From: Enterobacteriaceae bacterium RIT693
GTDB taxonomy: Bacteria; Pseudomonadota; Gammaproteobacteria; Enterobacterales; Enterobacteriaceae
Assembly: GCA_009668225.1 (NCBI GenBank)
Contig: WJYK01000003.1
Span: forward strand, 310,001-374,000
Length of the DNA: 64,000 bases
Direction: 5' to 3'
Shown here: positions 9,221 through 17,602 of the stretch, piece by piece
Layout: every line of letters begins with the position of its first letter
Position numbering within the stretch: position 1 is the stretch's first letter
The notes under the pieces: model-generated
Told to the model about the DNA's origin: nothing
The model's input: only the letters and a program-made list of their open reading frames with translations
Database searches by the model: none
Position numbers and translations under genes: made by a program

Positions 9221-10409
9221 AGCTTTGCAGCCGCTAAAAGGCATCAGAGTGCTTGATCTATCCCGCGTGCTGGCCGGCCCGTGGTGCGCTTCCTTACTGA
9301 ACGATCTGGGGGCCGAAGTCATCAAGATTGAGATGCCGGGCAGCGGGGATGACTCCCGCAGCTTTACCCCCCACATTGCCGGGGAAAGCAGCTACTTCAT
9401 GCAGCTTAACCACGGTAAAAAAAGCGTCACCCTGGATTTAAAAGCCCCGGAGGGGTTAGCCATCCTCAAGCAGCTGGTGGCGCAGGCCGACGTGCTGGTG
9501 GAAAACTTCCGGCCGGGCGTAACCAAACGCCTCGGCATTGATTACCCGACGCTGCAGGAGATTAACCCGCGGCTGGTTTATGCCAGCATTTCCGGGTTTG
9601 GGCAGCAAGGGGCGATGGCGCACAAAGCCGCTTACGACCACATCGTGCAGGCCTATGGCGGCATTATGCAGGTCACCGGCTGGGCGGAAGGGGAGCCAAC
9701 CCGCGTCGGGGACGCGATAGGCGACGTGGTCGCCGGGCTGTACGGCAGTTGGGCGGTGCTTGCCGCGCTGCTGCAGCGCGGGATCGGCGGCAAGGGGCAG
9801 CATCTTGATGTCTCGATGCTGGATACCATGGTGACGATGCAAATGGTATCCCTGACCCAGTGGATTGGCGGCCAGCCTCCCGCCGGGCGGCTCGGGAACG
9901 CGCATCCTATCAGCGCCCCGATGGACAGCTATCCGGCTCAGGATGGCCACATCGTGATTGCGGTCGCCAACGACAAGCTGTTCCGTCAGCTTTGCTCGGC
10001 GATGGACAAGCCCGAGCTGGCAAGCGATCCGCTTTATCTCACGGACCCGCTGCGCCTGGCTAACCAGCAGCCGCTTCGCGTAGAAATAGAGCGCTGGCTG
10101 GCGGATAAAACCGTCCACGATGCGCAGGCCATTCTCGACAACGCAGGCGTTCCGGCCTCCGCTGTTCTGCGCCTCGATCAAATCCTTACCAGTGATTATG
10201 CGCGAGAGCGCGAGCTTGTTAAGCAGGTGAAACACCCGACGGCAGGCAACATCTCTATTGTTCCGCAGCCGGTGAAAATGAGCGCCATGACGGCAGAGCC
10301 CGCGCTGGTGCCGCCTGCGCTGGGCGAACATACGGCAAGCGTGCTGCAAGAATTACTGGCGATCGACGAGGCAACGCTGGCGCAGCTCAAGGCGCAGGGC
10401 GTAATTTAA
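9213..10409 (+). CDS. CaiB/BaiF family (class III) CoA transferase
   Basis: Transfers CoA between carboxylic acids through an enzyme aspartyl-CoA intermediate. The 398-residue protein starts MSEALQPLKGIRVLDLSRV, overlapping the lyase gene by 8 bp, and contains the family motif DLGAEVIKIE and the segment VGDAIGDVVAGLYG in which Asp171 is the expected catalytic residue. Family members activate carnitine/crotonobetaine, oxalate, bile acids and aryl-acrylates. An attractive but unproven substrate here is (thio)urocanate, an aryl-acrylic acid released by the lyase. It is followed after 16 bp by a hydroxyacyl-CoA dehydrogenase gene. Confidence 0.9.
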   Translation: MSEALQPLKGIRVLDLSRVLAGPWCASLLNDLGAEVIKIEMPGSGDDSRSFTPHIAGESSYFMQLNHGKKSVTLDLKAPEGLAILKQLVAQADVLVENFRPGVTKRLGIDYPTLQEINPRLVYASISGFGQQGAMAHKAAYDHIVQAYGGIMQVTGWAEGEPTRVGDAIGDVVAGLYGSWAVLAALLQRGIGGKGQHLDVSMLDTMVTMQMVSLTQWIGGQPPAGRLGNAHPISAPMDSYPAQDGHIVIAVANDKLFRQLCSAMDKPELASDPLYLTDPLRLANQQPLRVEIERWLADKTVHDAQAILDNAGVPASAVLRLDQILTSDYARERELVKQVKHPTAGNISIVPQPVKMSAMTAEPALVPPALGEHTASVLQELLAIDEATLAQLKAQGVI

Positions 10410-10425
10410 CCGGCGGAGAACGTAA

Positions 10426-11319
10426 ATGGTGCAAATAAAAAAAGTGGCGGTAGTCGGGGCCGGAACGATGGGCGCACGTATTGCCGTAGTGATGGCGCGG
10501 GCGGGCTACCGCGTTAGCCTGTGGTCGCGCTCTGAGTCGACGCTCGACAAAGCGCGGACCATTGTGGACTCGCTCGCTGCCAGCGAAAACGTGGCATTCA
10601 CGACGTCGCTGGAGGCTTGCCTGGCCGACGCTGACCTTGTTTCTGAAAACGTCGCCGAGGACGTGGCGCTGAAACAGCGCGTGCTGAATGACATCGAACA
10701 GCAGGTTAGCGCTGACTGCGTGATAACCACCAACACCTCAAGCGTGTCCATCACGCTGCTGGCGTCGGCCCTGAGCCAGCCGCAGAGGCTGATCGGCATG
10801 CACTGGTTTAATCCGGCGGACACCATGCCGATGATCGAGATTGTGCGCGGTGAAAACACGACGGACGAGGTCTGCCAGCGGGTGCGGGATATTTGCCAGC
10901 AGCTGGGCAAAGAGACGATCGTCGTTAATCAGGATATTCCGGGCTTTATTATCAACCGGCTGCAGTACGCGATGCTGCGCGAGGCGCTTTATCTGGTGGA
11001 TGCCGGGATTGGCTCCGTGGAGGATGTCGACCGTGCGGTGCAGAGAACCCTTGCTCCGCGCTGGGCGGCGATGGGGCCGATGAAGCTGATGGATTTTGCC
11101 GGGCTGGATACGGTGGAAAAAGTCGCCGGGATCTTGCTGCCTGTGCTGGATAACAGCAGCCAATTACCTGCCTGGCTGAAAGAGAAGGTGGCCGACGGCA
11201 AACTCGGCGTAAAAAGCGGCGAGGGCTTTTATGCCTGGACCGCTGAGGCAGCCTCAGCCGCAATGCGCAAGCGTGATGAAACGGTCAGGCACCTGACCGG
11301 GAGCGATAAGCATGAGTGA
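10426..11319 (+). CDS. 3-hydroxyacyl-CoA dehydrogenase family protein
   Basis: An NAD-dependent dehydrogenase of 297 residues resembling 3-hydroxybutyryl-CoA dehydrogenase and carnitine dehydrogenase. The dinucleotide motif GAGTMG lies at residues 11-16. The catalytic His region reads GMHWFNPADTMPMIEIV, and the helical C-terminal domain has GFIINRLQYAMLREA with the conserved Asn. It probably oxidises a beta-hydroxyacyl-CoA made by the hydratase encoded next. It overlaps that gene by 8 bp. No thiolase gene is present to finish a beta-oxidation turn. Confidence 0.9.
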   Translation: MVQIKKVAVVGAGTMGARIAVVMARAGYRVSLWSRSESTLDKARTIVDSLAASENVAFTTSLEACLADADLVSENVAEDVALKQRVLNDIEQQVSADCVITTNTSSVSITLLASALSQPQRLIGMHWFNPADTMPMIEIVRGENTTDEVCQRVRDICQQLGKETIVVNQDIPGFIINRLQYAMLREALYLVDAGIGSVEDVDRAVQRTLAPRWAAMGPMKLMDFAGLDTVEKVAGILLPVLDNSSQLPAWLKEKVADGKLGVKSGEGFYAWTAEAASAAMRKRDETVRHLTGSDKHE

Positions 11320-12073
11320 TATTCTCTCCCGCGTGGACGGCGCGGTTGCCGTGGTCACCCTCAACCGGGCGCAAAAATATAACGCGCTAACCGCTGAAAT
11401 GCTGGATGAGCTGGTCAGCACGCTAAAGGCGCTGGACGGGCGAGCGGACGTCAGAGCGATAGTTTTGTTTGGCTCCCCCAAAGCCTTCTCTGCCGGAGCG
11501 GATACCGGCACGCTGGCTTCCGCTTCGGCAACCACGCTGTGGCGCAGTGGGTTTAGCGAGAAGTGGGACAGGGTCGCCGAGATCGAAACGCCGCTGATTG
11601 CCGCCGTCTCCGGCTACGCCCTCGGCGGCGGGCTGGAGCTGGCGCTGCTGTGCGACATGATTATCGCCGATCAAAGCGCGGTCTTCGGCCTGCCGGAAAG
11701 CCACATCGGTATTATTCCCGGCGCGGGTGGTACGCAGCGGCTGGTGCGCGCCGTCGGCAAGTCGCTGGCAATGGACATGTTATTGAGCGGCAGACGAATT
11801 GACGCGCAGGAAGCGCTGCGTGCCGGGCTAGTCAGCCGCGTGACGGATTCACTTGAGGAGCAGGCGTTAATATTGGCTAATCAGGTGGCTAAAGCCGCGC
11901 CGCTGGCGGCGATGATGATTAAAAAAGCCGTGGCGGCGAGCTACGAAATGCCGCTGAGTGCGGGCGTGGCCTATGAACGATCGCTCTCTGCGTTAATCGC
12001 CGACAGCGAAGACCGGTCGGCGGGGCTGGCGGCGTTTAAAAATAAGCAGTCGCCTGAGTTTAAGGGGCGATGA
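11312..12073 (+). CDS. Enoyl-CoA hydratase/isomerase (crotonase) family protein
   Basis: A 253-residue crotonase-fold protein. The oxyanion-hole stretch FSAGAD is present, and both catalytic glutamates expected for a true hydratase are retained: GGGLELALLCD and FGLPESHIGIIPGAGG. It should therefore hydrate an alpha,beta-unsaturated acyl-CoA. It is the last gene of the eight-gene operon and is followed by a strong terminator. Together with the CoA transferase and dehydrogenase it would form an activate-hydrate-oxidise cassette for an acrylate side chain. Confidence 0.9.
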   Translation: MSDILSRVDGAVAVVTLNRAQKYNALTAEMLDELVSTLKALDGRADVRAIVLFGSPKAFSAGADTGTLASASATTLWRSGFSEKWDRVAEIETPLIAAVSGYALGGGLELALLCDMIIADQSAVFGLPESHIGIIPGAGGTQRLVRAVGKSLAMDMLLSGRRIDAQEALRAGLVSRVTDSLEEQALILANQVAKAAPLAAMMIKKAVAASYEMPLSAGVAYERSLSALIADSEDRSAGLAAFKNKQSPEFKGR

Positions 12074-12088
12074 GGTGAAGTAGAGGTG

Positions 12089-12117
12089 AAACCGGCAGCC
12101 AGTCTGCCGGTTTTTTT
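12089..12117 (+). terminator. Rho-independent terminator of the transporter-lyase operon
   Basis: A 10-bp perfect stem AAACCGGCAG/CTGCCGGTTT with loop CCAGT is followed by a run of T. It lies directly after the hydratase gene and abuts the convergent hutD end. Confidence 0.9.
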
Positions 12118-12670
12118 ATGCTGTAAGAGTGACGCGCGCAAAAAAGGAAGGGGCAGCGGAAACCACGCTGATGGTGGCCGGGGCGCTAATCAGCAGGCTG
12201 TCGTAGTGCTGTAAAACATGTCGTTCCCCGTTGACGTCAATCTCCAGCGATTCGCCCGCATTAAACAGGAGTTGCGCGCCCTGCTGGTGCGTCCAGGTGC
12301 CTTCCCGCAGCCAGCTTACCGTGGCTTGTGTGGTGTCTGCCTTATAGATGACGTTAAAGTCCAGCAGCGGTCCGCCGACAATCGCACAGCTGACTTCGCT
12401 GTCGCCGCTAAAATCCGTTGCCTGGAACGGCGGAATAAGCGCGCTTGGCTCACCGTCGACGGTGAGATACATGCCTTCGCCTTCCAGCACGCTGATGTTG
12501 CGCAGATAGCCGGGGAAGCGAGAGAAGGGGCCGTCGTGGCGGATGGTCGCCACCGAAATGCGCCAGTCGTAGTCATCCGTTGCCGGGCTGCGGTAAATCT
12601 CCCGCGTGACGCCCTGGCCGTTTTTCCAGAGCATTTCCGGGCATTGCTCGTACGGCAGAAGCTGGATCAT
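12116..12670 (-). CDS. hutD: HutD family protein
   Basis: A 184-residue cupin-like HutD protein, found in most hut loci and proposed to limit or fine-tune hut induction, perhaps by binding formylglutamate. The start MIQLLPYEQCPEMLWKNGQG followed by TREIYRSP and the central DYDWRISVATI and PFSRFPGYLRNISVLEG segments are typical of the family. It overlaps hutC by 4 bp (ATGA), so hutC-hutD is a two-gene leftward operon. It converges on the terminator of the transporter-lyase operon. Confidence 0.9.
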   Translation of the reverse strand: MIQLLPYEQCPEMLWKNGQGVTREIYRSPATDDYDWRISVATIRHDGPFSRFPGYLRNISVLEGEGMYLTVDGEPSALIPPFQATDFSGDSEVSCAIVGGPLLDFNVIYKADTTQATVSWLREGTWTHQQGAQLLFNAGESLEIDVNGERHVLQHYDSLLISAPATISVVSAAPSFFARVTLTA

Positions 12671-13428
12671 TTATGCATGCTTCCTTCGAGGCGGTAGCGC
12701 GAGCCGGGGTAAACCAGGCGCACGCTGGTGACGATTTTTTTGTTCTGCCGCCCGGTCCAGGTGCGGCGATTAACCTGTAGGCAGGGCGTGTGTTCGTCGA
12801 TTTCCAGATACGCGCACTCTTCGCGAGGCACGTTCACCGCCTCAATAATATGCTCACCTTCAACGATAGGGGCGATGGACGAAAGATAGGCGTTGGGCGT
12901 GATACGGGTGAAATCCTGCTGGAAGTAATCCGGCACGATCAGCGAATTCACCAGGCGGTCTTCCAGCATCACCGGCACGCCGTTTTCGTAGTGGCAAATC
13001 AGCGAATGGAACAGGCGGCTGCCTTTAGGTAAATTGAAGGCCATCGCCTGCTGCGCGTCGGCATAGACCTGGGTCAGTTCCAGCACGCGAGCGTGATGTC
13101 GGTGGCCGCGGCTGGCGATTTCGTCGGCAATGTTGTTGATTTCCAGCAGCGCGGATTGCCCGCGAACCTCGGCAACGAAGGTGCCGATACCCTGCATGCG
13201 AACCAGCAGGCCTTCGGCGGTCAGCTCGCGCAGGGCGCGGTTGATGGTCATGCGGCTATAGCCGAACTGATTCACCAGTTCGCTTTCCGATGGCACGCGG
13301 TAATTCACCGGCCACTGCCCGCTATGAATGTTGGTCTTAATAATGATTTTGACTCTTTCATAAAAAGGGGCCGGCTGGTCCAGATTTTCGGTCTCTGCCG
13401 CTGCTTTATATACGTCGTTTTGTGCCAT
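12667..13428 (-). CDS. hutC: HutC, GntR-family urocanate-responsive repressor
   Basis: Represses hut genes until urocanate binds. The 253-residue protein has an N-terminal winged helix (about residues 20-90, including VPSESELVNQFGYSRMTINR) and a C-terminal UTRA effector domain that ends with RLVYPGSRYRLEG. About 18 residues precede the usual family start, and the ATG at 13426-13428 is the first one. Palindromes centred on TGTATATACA lie just upstream between hutC and hutF, so autoregulation is likely. Confidence 0.95.
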   Translation of the reverse strand: MAQNDVYKAAAETENLDQPAPFYERVKIIIKTNIHSGQWPVNYRVPSESELVNQFGYSRMTINRALRELTAEGLLVRMQGIGTFVAEVRGQSALLEINNIADEIASRGHRHHARVLELTQVYADAQQAMAFNLPKGSRLFHSLICHYENGVPVMLEDRLVNSLIVPDYFQQDFTRITPNAYLSSIAPIVEGEHIIEAVNVPREECAYLEIDEHTPCLQVNRRTWTGRQNKKIVTSVRLVYPGSRYRLEGSMHK

Positions 13429-13480
13429 TCATCATTCCTCGCCCGGGTATCCTTTAAAGTTTACTCTACCCCTATTTGGA

Positions 13481-13507
13481 TGTATATATACATGCATGTA
13501 TATACAA
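13481..13507. promoter_or_regulatory. Double HutC operator between hutC and hutF
   Basis: Two palindromes lie back to back: TGTATATATACA (13481-13492) and TGTATATACA (13497-13506), separated by TGCA. They sit between the divergent hutC and hutF genes, about 30-55 bp before the hutF start, and would let one repressor control both. Confidence 0.78.
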
Positions 13508-13535
13508 TTGATTAACATCAAACCGGGGTGCTGAT

Positions 13536-14903
13536 ATGGCGGTATATTTCGCGGCAAAAGCGCTTCTGCCGCAGGGCTGGGCGGAAAATGTCAAACTGGG
13601 CGTTTCGTCGCAGGGAGTGATCTGTTCCCTGGAATGCAACAGCGTGCCGGGGGCCGACGATATCCGGCTCGACGGGATTGTCGTGCCGGGCATGCCAAAC
13701 CTGCATTCACATGCTTTTCAGCGGGCGATGGCGGGGCTGACGGAAGTGGTTGGCGACCCGGCGGACAGCTTCTGGACGTGGCGTGACCTGATGTACCGCC
13801 TGGTGGGCAAAATCACCCCGGAACAGCTGGAGACTATCGCCAGCTATCTGTATATCGAAATGTTAAAAGCCGGCTATACCTCGGTCGCCGAGTTTCACTA
13901 TTTGCACCACGATGTTGACGGTAAGGCTTACGTGCAGCCTGCCGAGCTGGCGCTGCGCGTCGCTCAGGCAGCAAAAAGTGTCGGCATTGGCCTGACGCTG
14001 CTCCCGGTGCTGTATACGCACTCCGGGTTCGGCGGGCAACCCGCTTCGACAGGGCAGCGCCGCTTTATAAACGATACCGATAGCTACCTGAAATTGTACG
14101 ATAACATCGCTTCTACGCTGGCCGCAGAACCGATGCAGCGTGCCGGGCTGTGCTTCCATTCGCTGCGCGCCGTCACGCCGGAGCAAATGCGCATCGTGCT
14201 GGAAAGCCAGCCGCAGCCTCAGCCGGTGCATATTCATATCTCCGAGCAGCGCAAGGAGGTGGAGGACTGTATGGCCTGGTCCGGCCTGCGGCCTGTCGAA
14301 TGGCTGTATCAAAATATGCGGGTTGATGAGCGCTGGTGCCTGATACATGCCACCCATATCACCGAACAAGAAACCCGCCTTATTGCTGAGTCTGGCGCAG
14401 TAGCCGGGCTGTGCCTGACCACCGAGGCGAACCTGGGTGACGGCATTTTCCCAGGGCAAGCATTCCTGCAGCAGGGCGGTAACTGGGGGATCGGTTCCGA
14501 CAGCCATATTAGCGTTAGCGTGAGCGAGGATTTGCGCTGGTTTGAATATGGCCAGCGCCTCAATAACCGCCGCCGCAACTTGCTTCATCTCGAGGCCGAG
14601 CCTTATGTCGGCAACGTGCTTTATCAGGGGGCGCTGCACGGCGGGCGAATGGCGCTGGGGCAAAACATTGGCGAGCTGGCCGTGGGGGCAAGAGCTGACT
14701 GGCTGGTGCTGGACGGCAACGATCCGTTCCTGGCGACGGCGAAAGACAATGAACTGTTGAACCGCTGGATTTTTGCCTGCTCTTCTAACCCAATAAAAGA
14801 AGTGATGACCGGCGGGAAATGGGTCATACGCGACGGACGCCATGCCAGGGATGAAGAAATTAAGGGCGATTTTGCCAGGGTGCTGAAGCAGTTAACGGCA
14901 TAA
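13536..14903 (+). CDS. hutF: Formimidoylglutamate deiminase HutF
   Basis: Deaminates N-formimidoyl-L-glutamate to N-formyl-L-glutamate, the substrate of the HutG deformylase. The 455-residue protein is a metal-dependent amidohydrolase with the first ligands in NLHSHAFQRAMAGLTE (His57, His59), a third His in VHIHISEQ and a catalytic Asp in GSDSHISVS. Length is usual for HutF. It is divergent from hutC with the double operator between them. Its presence shows that this locus uses the Pseudomonas-type route and not the enteric one-step formimidoylglutamase. Confidence 0.95.
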   Translation: MAVYFAAKALLPQGWAENVKLGVSSQGVICSLECNSVPGADDIRLDGIVVPGMPNLHSHAFQRAMAGLTEVVGDPADSFWTWRDLMYRLVGKITPEQLETIASYLYIEMLKAGYTSVAEFHYLHHDVDGKAYVQPAELALRVAQAAKSVGIGLTLLPVLYTHSGFGGQPASTGQRRFINDTDSYLKLYDNIASTLAAEPMQRAGLCFHSLRAVTPEQMRIVLESQPQPQPVHIHISEQRKEVEDCMAWSGLRPVEWLYQNMRVDERWCLIHATHITEQETRLIAESGAVAGLCLTTEANLGDGIFPGQAFLQQGGNWGIGSDSHISVSVSEDLRWFEYGQRLNNRRRNLLHLEAEPYVGNVLYQGALHGGRMALGQNIGELAVGARADWLVLDGNDPFLATAKDNELLNRWIFACSSNPIKEVMTGGKWVIRDGRHARDEEIKGDFARVLKQLTA

Positions 14904-15035
14904 CCCCCGGCAGCCAATGTTTTGACCGTCTTTATACGTTCGGGCTAACGCCTTTATTGGTAGGTGCTTTTTTACTCAAGTTAGCCTGGGCGTGGCCGAT
15001 ATTTAATGACAGACCAACAAAATGGGATGAATTAA

Positions 15036-16493
15036 ATGACAGGTCAGATAGGAAGCATTGGTTTTTCTGTTCCCTCTGTGGTGACGAACAATCCAGCAAG
15101 AGTCAAACCGACGGTAGCATCTGCTGCGGTTATCCAGGCCTCAACGCGCGTTACCCTCAGCGGCGCGAATGATAGCATCAGCGCTATCTATTCCATGAGC
15201 GCCCAAAAACTGCGGGCCAACGCCGTGGGCGCAAGTAGCCAGCTGTCGATGTTGATGGGGGCAAGCCTGACTCAGCCGACATCCGTGTCGTTCCAGGGGT
15301 TAGGTAAAGCGCTGTTGGCAGCCCTCAAGGACAACCCGAAAGGCTTCTCGCTGGCGGTGGCAGCGCCTACCACGGCGGAAGGCAACGCCGTTCAGGACAA
15401 AAACAGCGCGGTGGCGCTGAACATTGAGACACAAAGCGGCGTTAAGGTTAGCGTCTCACTATCCCGCCAGGCTGAAGGGCTGGTGGCGGAAGTCCAGACC
15501 AGCGGTGGCGACCTGACTGACGATGAAATTACGGCGATCTCAGGGCTTGCAGACGGCTTCCAGTCAGCCCTTGACGGCCTGTCGCAGCAGCAGTCTGCCA
15601 TAAAAATCAACGGATTACTTAACGTTGACAGCAAGGTGCTTAAGTTCGTGGATTTGAGCACCGATGTCAGCGAGGCGGGCAGCTCTGTTCAGTCCCTGCG
15701 CTTCCAGAGCGACAGCACCCAGCGCACATTAAGCTATAAAGACAGCAACGCGTCCTTCGACCTGAGCACCGACCTTAGCCGTCCGGGCGCACTGGGAAGT
15801 AAAAGCCAGCAGGCACAGGCGCTTTCCGCCTATGAAAAGCAGCTGGATAGTGCCAGCTCACGCGGCCATGCGAACAAGGCGCAGGTGGCGCTGTTCAAAA
15901 GCGCCTTCCATGCGCTAAACAGCGATTATGGTGCTAATGAGACCAAAGCCAACGCGACAAAACAGGCCATCACCGTGACGGAGATGGATAAAGCGCGTTC
16001 GCACCTGAGCGGCCTGGCTGATTTCACCGCCTCCTTCAGGCAGGCTGACGTCTCTTCTAACCCTTACATGCCAGAGGAAAATGATACCTTTGCCTACGAT
16101 TTCAGCCAGACTACCCGGGCAAGCAACGACAGCAAAGGTGACCTGAGCAAGCTGGTTCAAAACAGCAGGGCGAGCCTCAAGGCCAGCTATCACGAGTCGC
16201 TGATCCCCGGCGCGAAGCTGGAACTCACGGGGCTAAAATCTTCGCAGAACTACACTTATCATATGATCAGTGAGGAAAGTTCGACCCAGACATCCCTGGA
16301 CTTCAAAAAGGGCCGACTGGCGAGCGTGGAAACCAGCAGCGCGATCCATAGCTCCGAGTATGTTCAGACCTACCTTGCGGCGCGTTTAATGAATGAGAAA
16401 CGCACGCCGTACGACCAGGAAGAGACAAAGAAAGTCGATCTGCTGGCGGACAATATTCGCCTGAAATCGCCTGGGGCCCTTAGCCTGAAATAA
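15036..16493 (+). CDS. Unrecognised Cys- and Trp-free 485-residue protein
   Basis: I do not recognise the family. The predicted protein has 485 residues, is rich in Ser, Ala, Thr and Gln, and contains no cysteine and no tryptophan. There is no signal peptide, lipobox or obvious transmembrane segment. Much of it looks like alternating helices and linkers, with Ser/Gln-rich stretches and several DLST/DLS segments. Cys-free, Ser/Ala-rich composition without a Sec signal is seen in some proteins exported by type III or flagellar systems, but nothing here proves that. A GGGATG ribosome site precedes the ATG, and a perfect terminator follows. It lies between hutF and a carbonic anhydrase gene with no operon partner. 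Confidence 0.75.
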   Translation: MTGQIGSIGFSVPSVVTNNPARVKPTVASAAVIQASTRVTLSGANDSISAIYSMSAQKLRANAVGASSQLSMLMGASLTQPTSVSFQGLGKALLAALKDNPKGFSLAVAAPTTAEGNAVQDKNSAVALNIETQSGVKVSVSLSRQAEGLVAEVQTSGGDLTDDEITAISGLADGFQSALDGLSQQQSAIKINGLLNVDSKVLKFVDLSTDVSEAGSSVQSLRFQSDSTQRTLSYKDSNASFDLSTDLSRPGALGSKSQQAQALSAYEKQLDSASSRGHANKAQVALFKSAFHALNSDYGANETKANATKQAITVTEMDKARSHLSGLADFTASFRQADVSSNPYMPEENDTFAYDFSQTTRASNDSKGDLSKLVQNSRASLKASYHESLIPGAKLELTGLKSSQNYTYHMISEESSTQTSLDFKKGRLASVETSSAIHSSEYVQTYLAARLMNEKRTPYDQEETKKVDLLADNIRLKSPGALSLK

Positions 16494-16502
16494 TCCCTCC
16501 AG

Positions 16503-16525
16503 CCCACGCTTCGGCGTGGGTTTTT
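16503..16525 (+). terminator. Terminator of the 485-residue protein gene
   Basis: A perfect stem CCCACGC/GCGTGGG with a TTCG tetraloop is followed by TTTTT, 10 bp after the stop codon. Confidence 0.92.
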
Positions 16526-16945
16526 GCCACCACCGGGAACCTGCATCTCGTCGTTACCACTCAGCCTCAACAGCCAACGAGTGGAATACTCTCAGATGAG
16601 GAACATCCTTAATAGCTTCCGTCCCACACAGTCAGATCCGCGTCTGCAGGCGCAAAATAGCCAGCAGAGTCGCATCGCAAGAACGTCGGCCACGCAGCGT
16701 GAATAAACCTTCAACCCGAATGGTACGTCCGGAGCGCCTTGATTTACGCAAGAACCATGGCTTCCATTTCCAACTGGCAGAGTACGATCCCGTGAACCTC
16801 GAAAGAAACGTCACGGCGATTAAAACCTGCTGCGGCTGAGAATGTGCTGCAAGGAGAGAAAAACGGTCTTTTGGATGGTTGGGACTGGACTAACTCAATG
16901 TGATCTCTATCATATCGTGGTCACTACAGAACAAGAGAATGTGCT
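16526..16945. other. Intergenic stretch with short open frames
   Basis: This 420-bp stretch lies between the terminator and the carbonic anhydrase gene. It carries two overlapping short plus-strand frames: one starting MRNILNSFRPTQSDPRLQ (16596-16706) and one open from 16600 to 16839. Neither is a family I know. It could be the remains of a decayed gene. The last 80 bp before the anhydrase gene, including GTGATCTCTATCATATCGTG near 16900, would hold its promoter. Confidence 0.4.
16720..16839 (+). CDS. Possible small protein or gene remnant (39 residues)
   Basis: An ATG-started frame encodes 39 residues beginning MVRPERLDLRKNHGFHFQLA and ending in TCCG. The same frame is open upstream to 16600. 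No convincing ribosome site precedes the ATG. The composition looks protein-like, but no family is recognised. A decayed fragment of a larger gene is as likely as a functional small protein. Confidence 0.2.
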   Translation: MVRPERLDLRKNHGFHFQLAEYDPVNLERNVTAIKTCCG

Positions 16946-17581
16946 ATGCAACATATCATCGAAGGTTTCCTTAACTTCCAGAAAGAGATTTTTCCGCAGC
17001 GCAAAGAGCTCTTTCGCAGCCTGGCCTCCAGCCAAAATCCTAAAGCGCTTTTTATTTCCTGTTCCGACAGCCGCCTGGTGCCGGAGCTGGTGACCCAGCA
17101 GGAGCCGGGGCAGCTCTTTGTCATTCGTAATGCCGGTAACATCGTTCCTTCCTTTGGCCCGGAGCCGGGCGGGGTATCCGCGACCATCGAGTACGCGGTT
17201 GTGGCACTTGGCGTGACGGATATTGTGATTTGCGGGCACTCTAACTGCGGCGCGATGAAAGCCATTGCCTCCTGCCAGTGCCTGGATCCAATGCCTGCCG
17301 TAGCCCACTGGCTGCACTATTCCGACGCTGCAAAAGCGGTTGTTGAAAAGAAAACCTGGGATAACGAGACCGACAAGGTCAACGCCATGGTGGAAGAGAA
17401 CGTTATTGCGCAGCTGAACAACATTAAAACGCACCCTTCCGTTGCGGTAGGTCTGCGTAACAACGGCCTACGCCTGCACGGCTGGGTGTATGACATCGAA
17501 AGCGGTGAAATTCGCACGCTGGATAAAAACAGCAAGACCTTTATTTCTCTGGCGGACAACCCGGACGTCTGTTTCGAATAA
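16946..17581 (+). CDS. Beta-class carbonic anhydrase, CynT-like
   Basis: Interconverts CO2 and bicarbonate in the cytoplasm. The 211-residue protein has the zinc ligands Cys39 (SCSDSR), His98 and Cys101 (GHSNCGA) and the catalytic Asp41/Arg43 dyad. Its N-terminal two thirds follow E. coli CynT closely ([18 protein letters not shown], then [15 protein letters not shown]). No cyanase (cynS), cynR or cynX is nearby, so the cyanate link is absent here and a general bicarbonate-supply role is more likely. It is flanked by terminators and forms its own transcription unit. Confidence 0.92.
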   Translation: MQHIIEGFLNFQKEIFPQRKELFRSLASSQNPKALFISCSDSRLVPELVTQQEPGQLFVIRNAGNIVPSFGPEPGGVSATIEYAVVALGVTDIVICGHSNCGAMKAIASCQCLDPMPAVAHWLHYSDAAKAVVEKKTWDNETDKVNAMVEENVIAQLNNIKTHPSVAVGLRNNGLRLHGWVYDIESGEIRTLDKNSKTFISLADNPDVCFE

Positions 17582-17602
17582 CATCGCCGCAAGAAATTGC
17601 TT

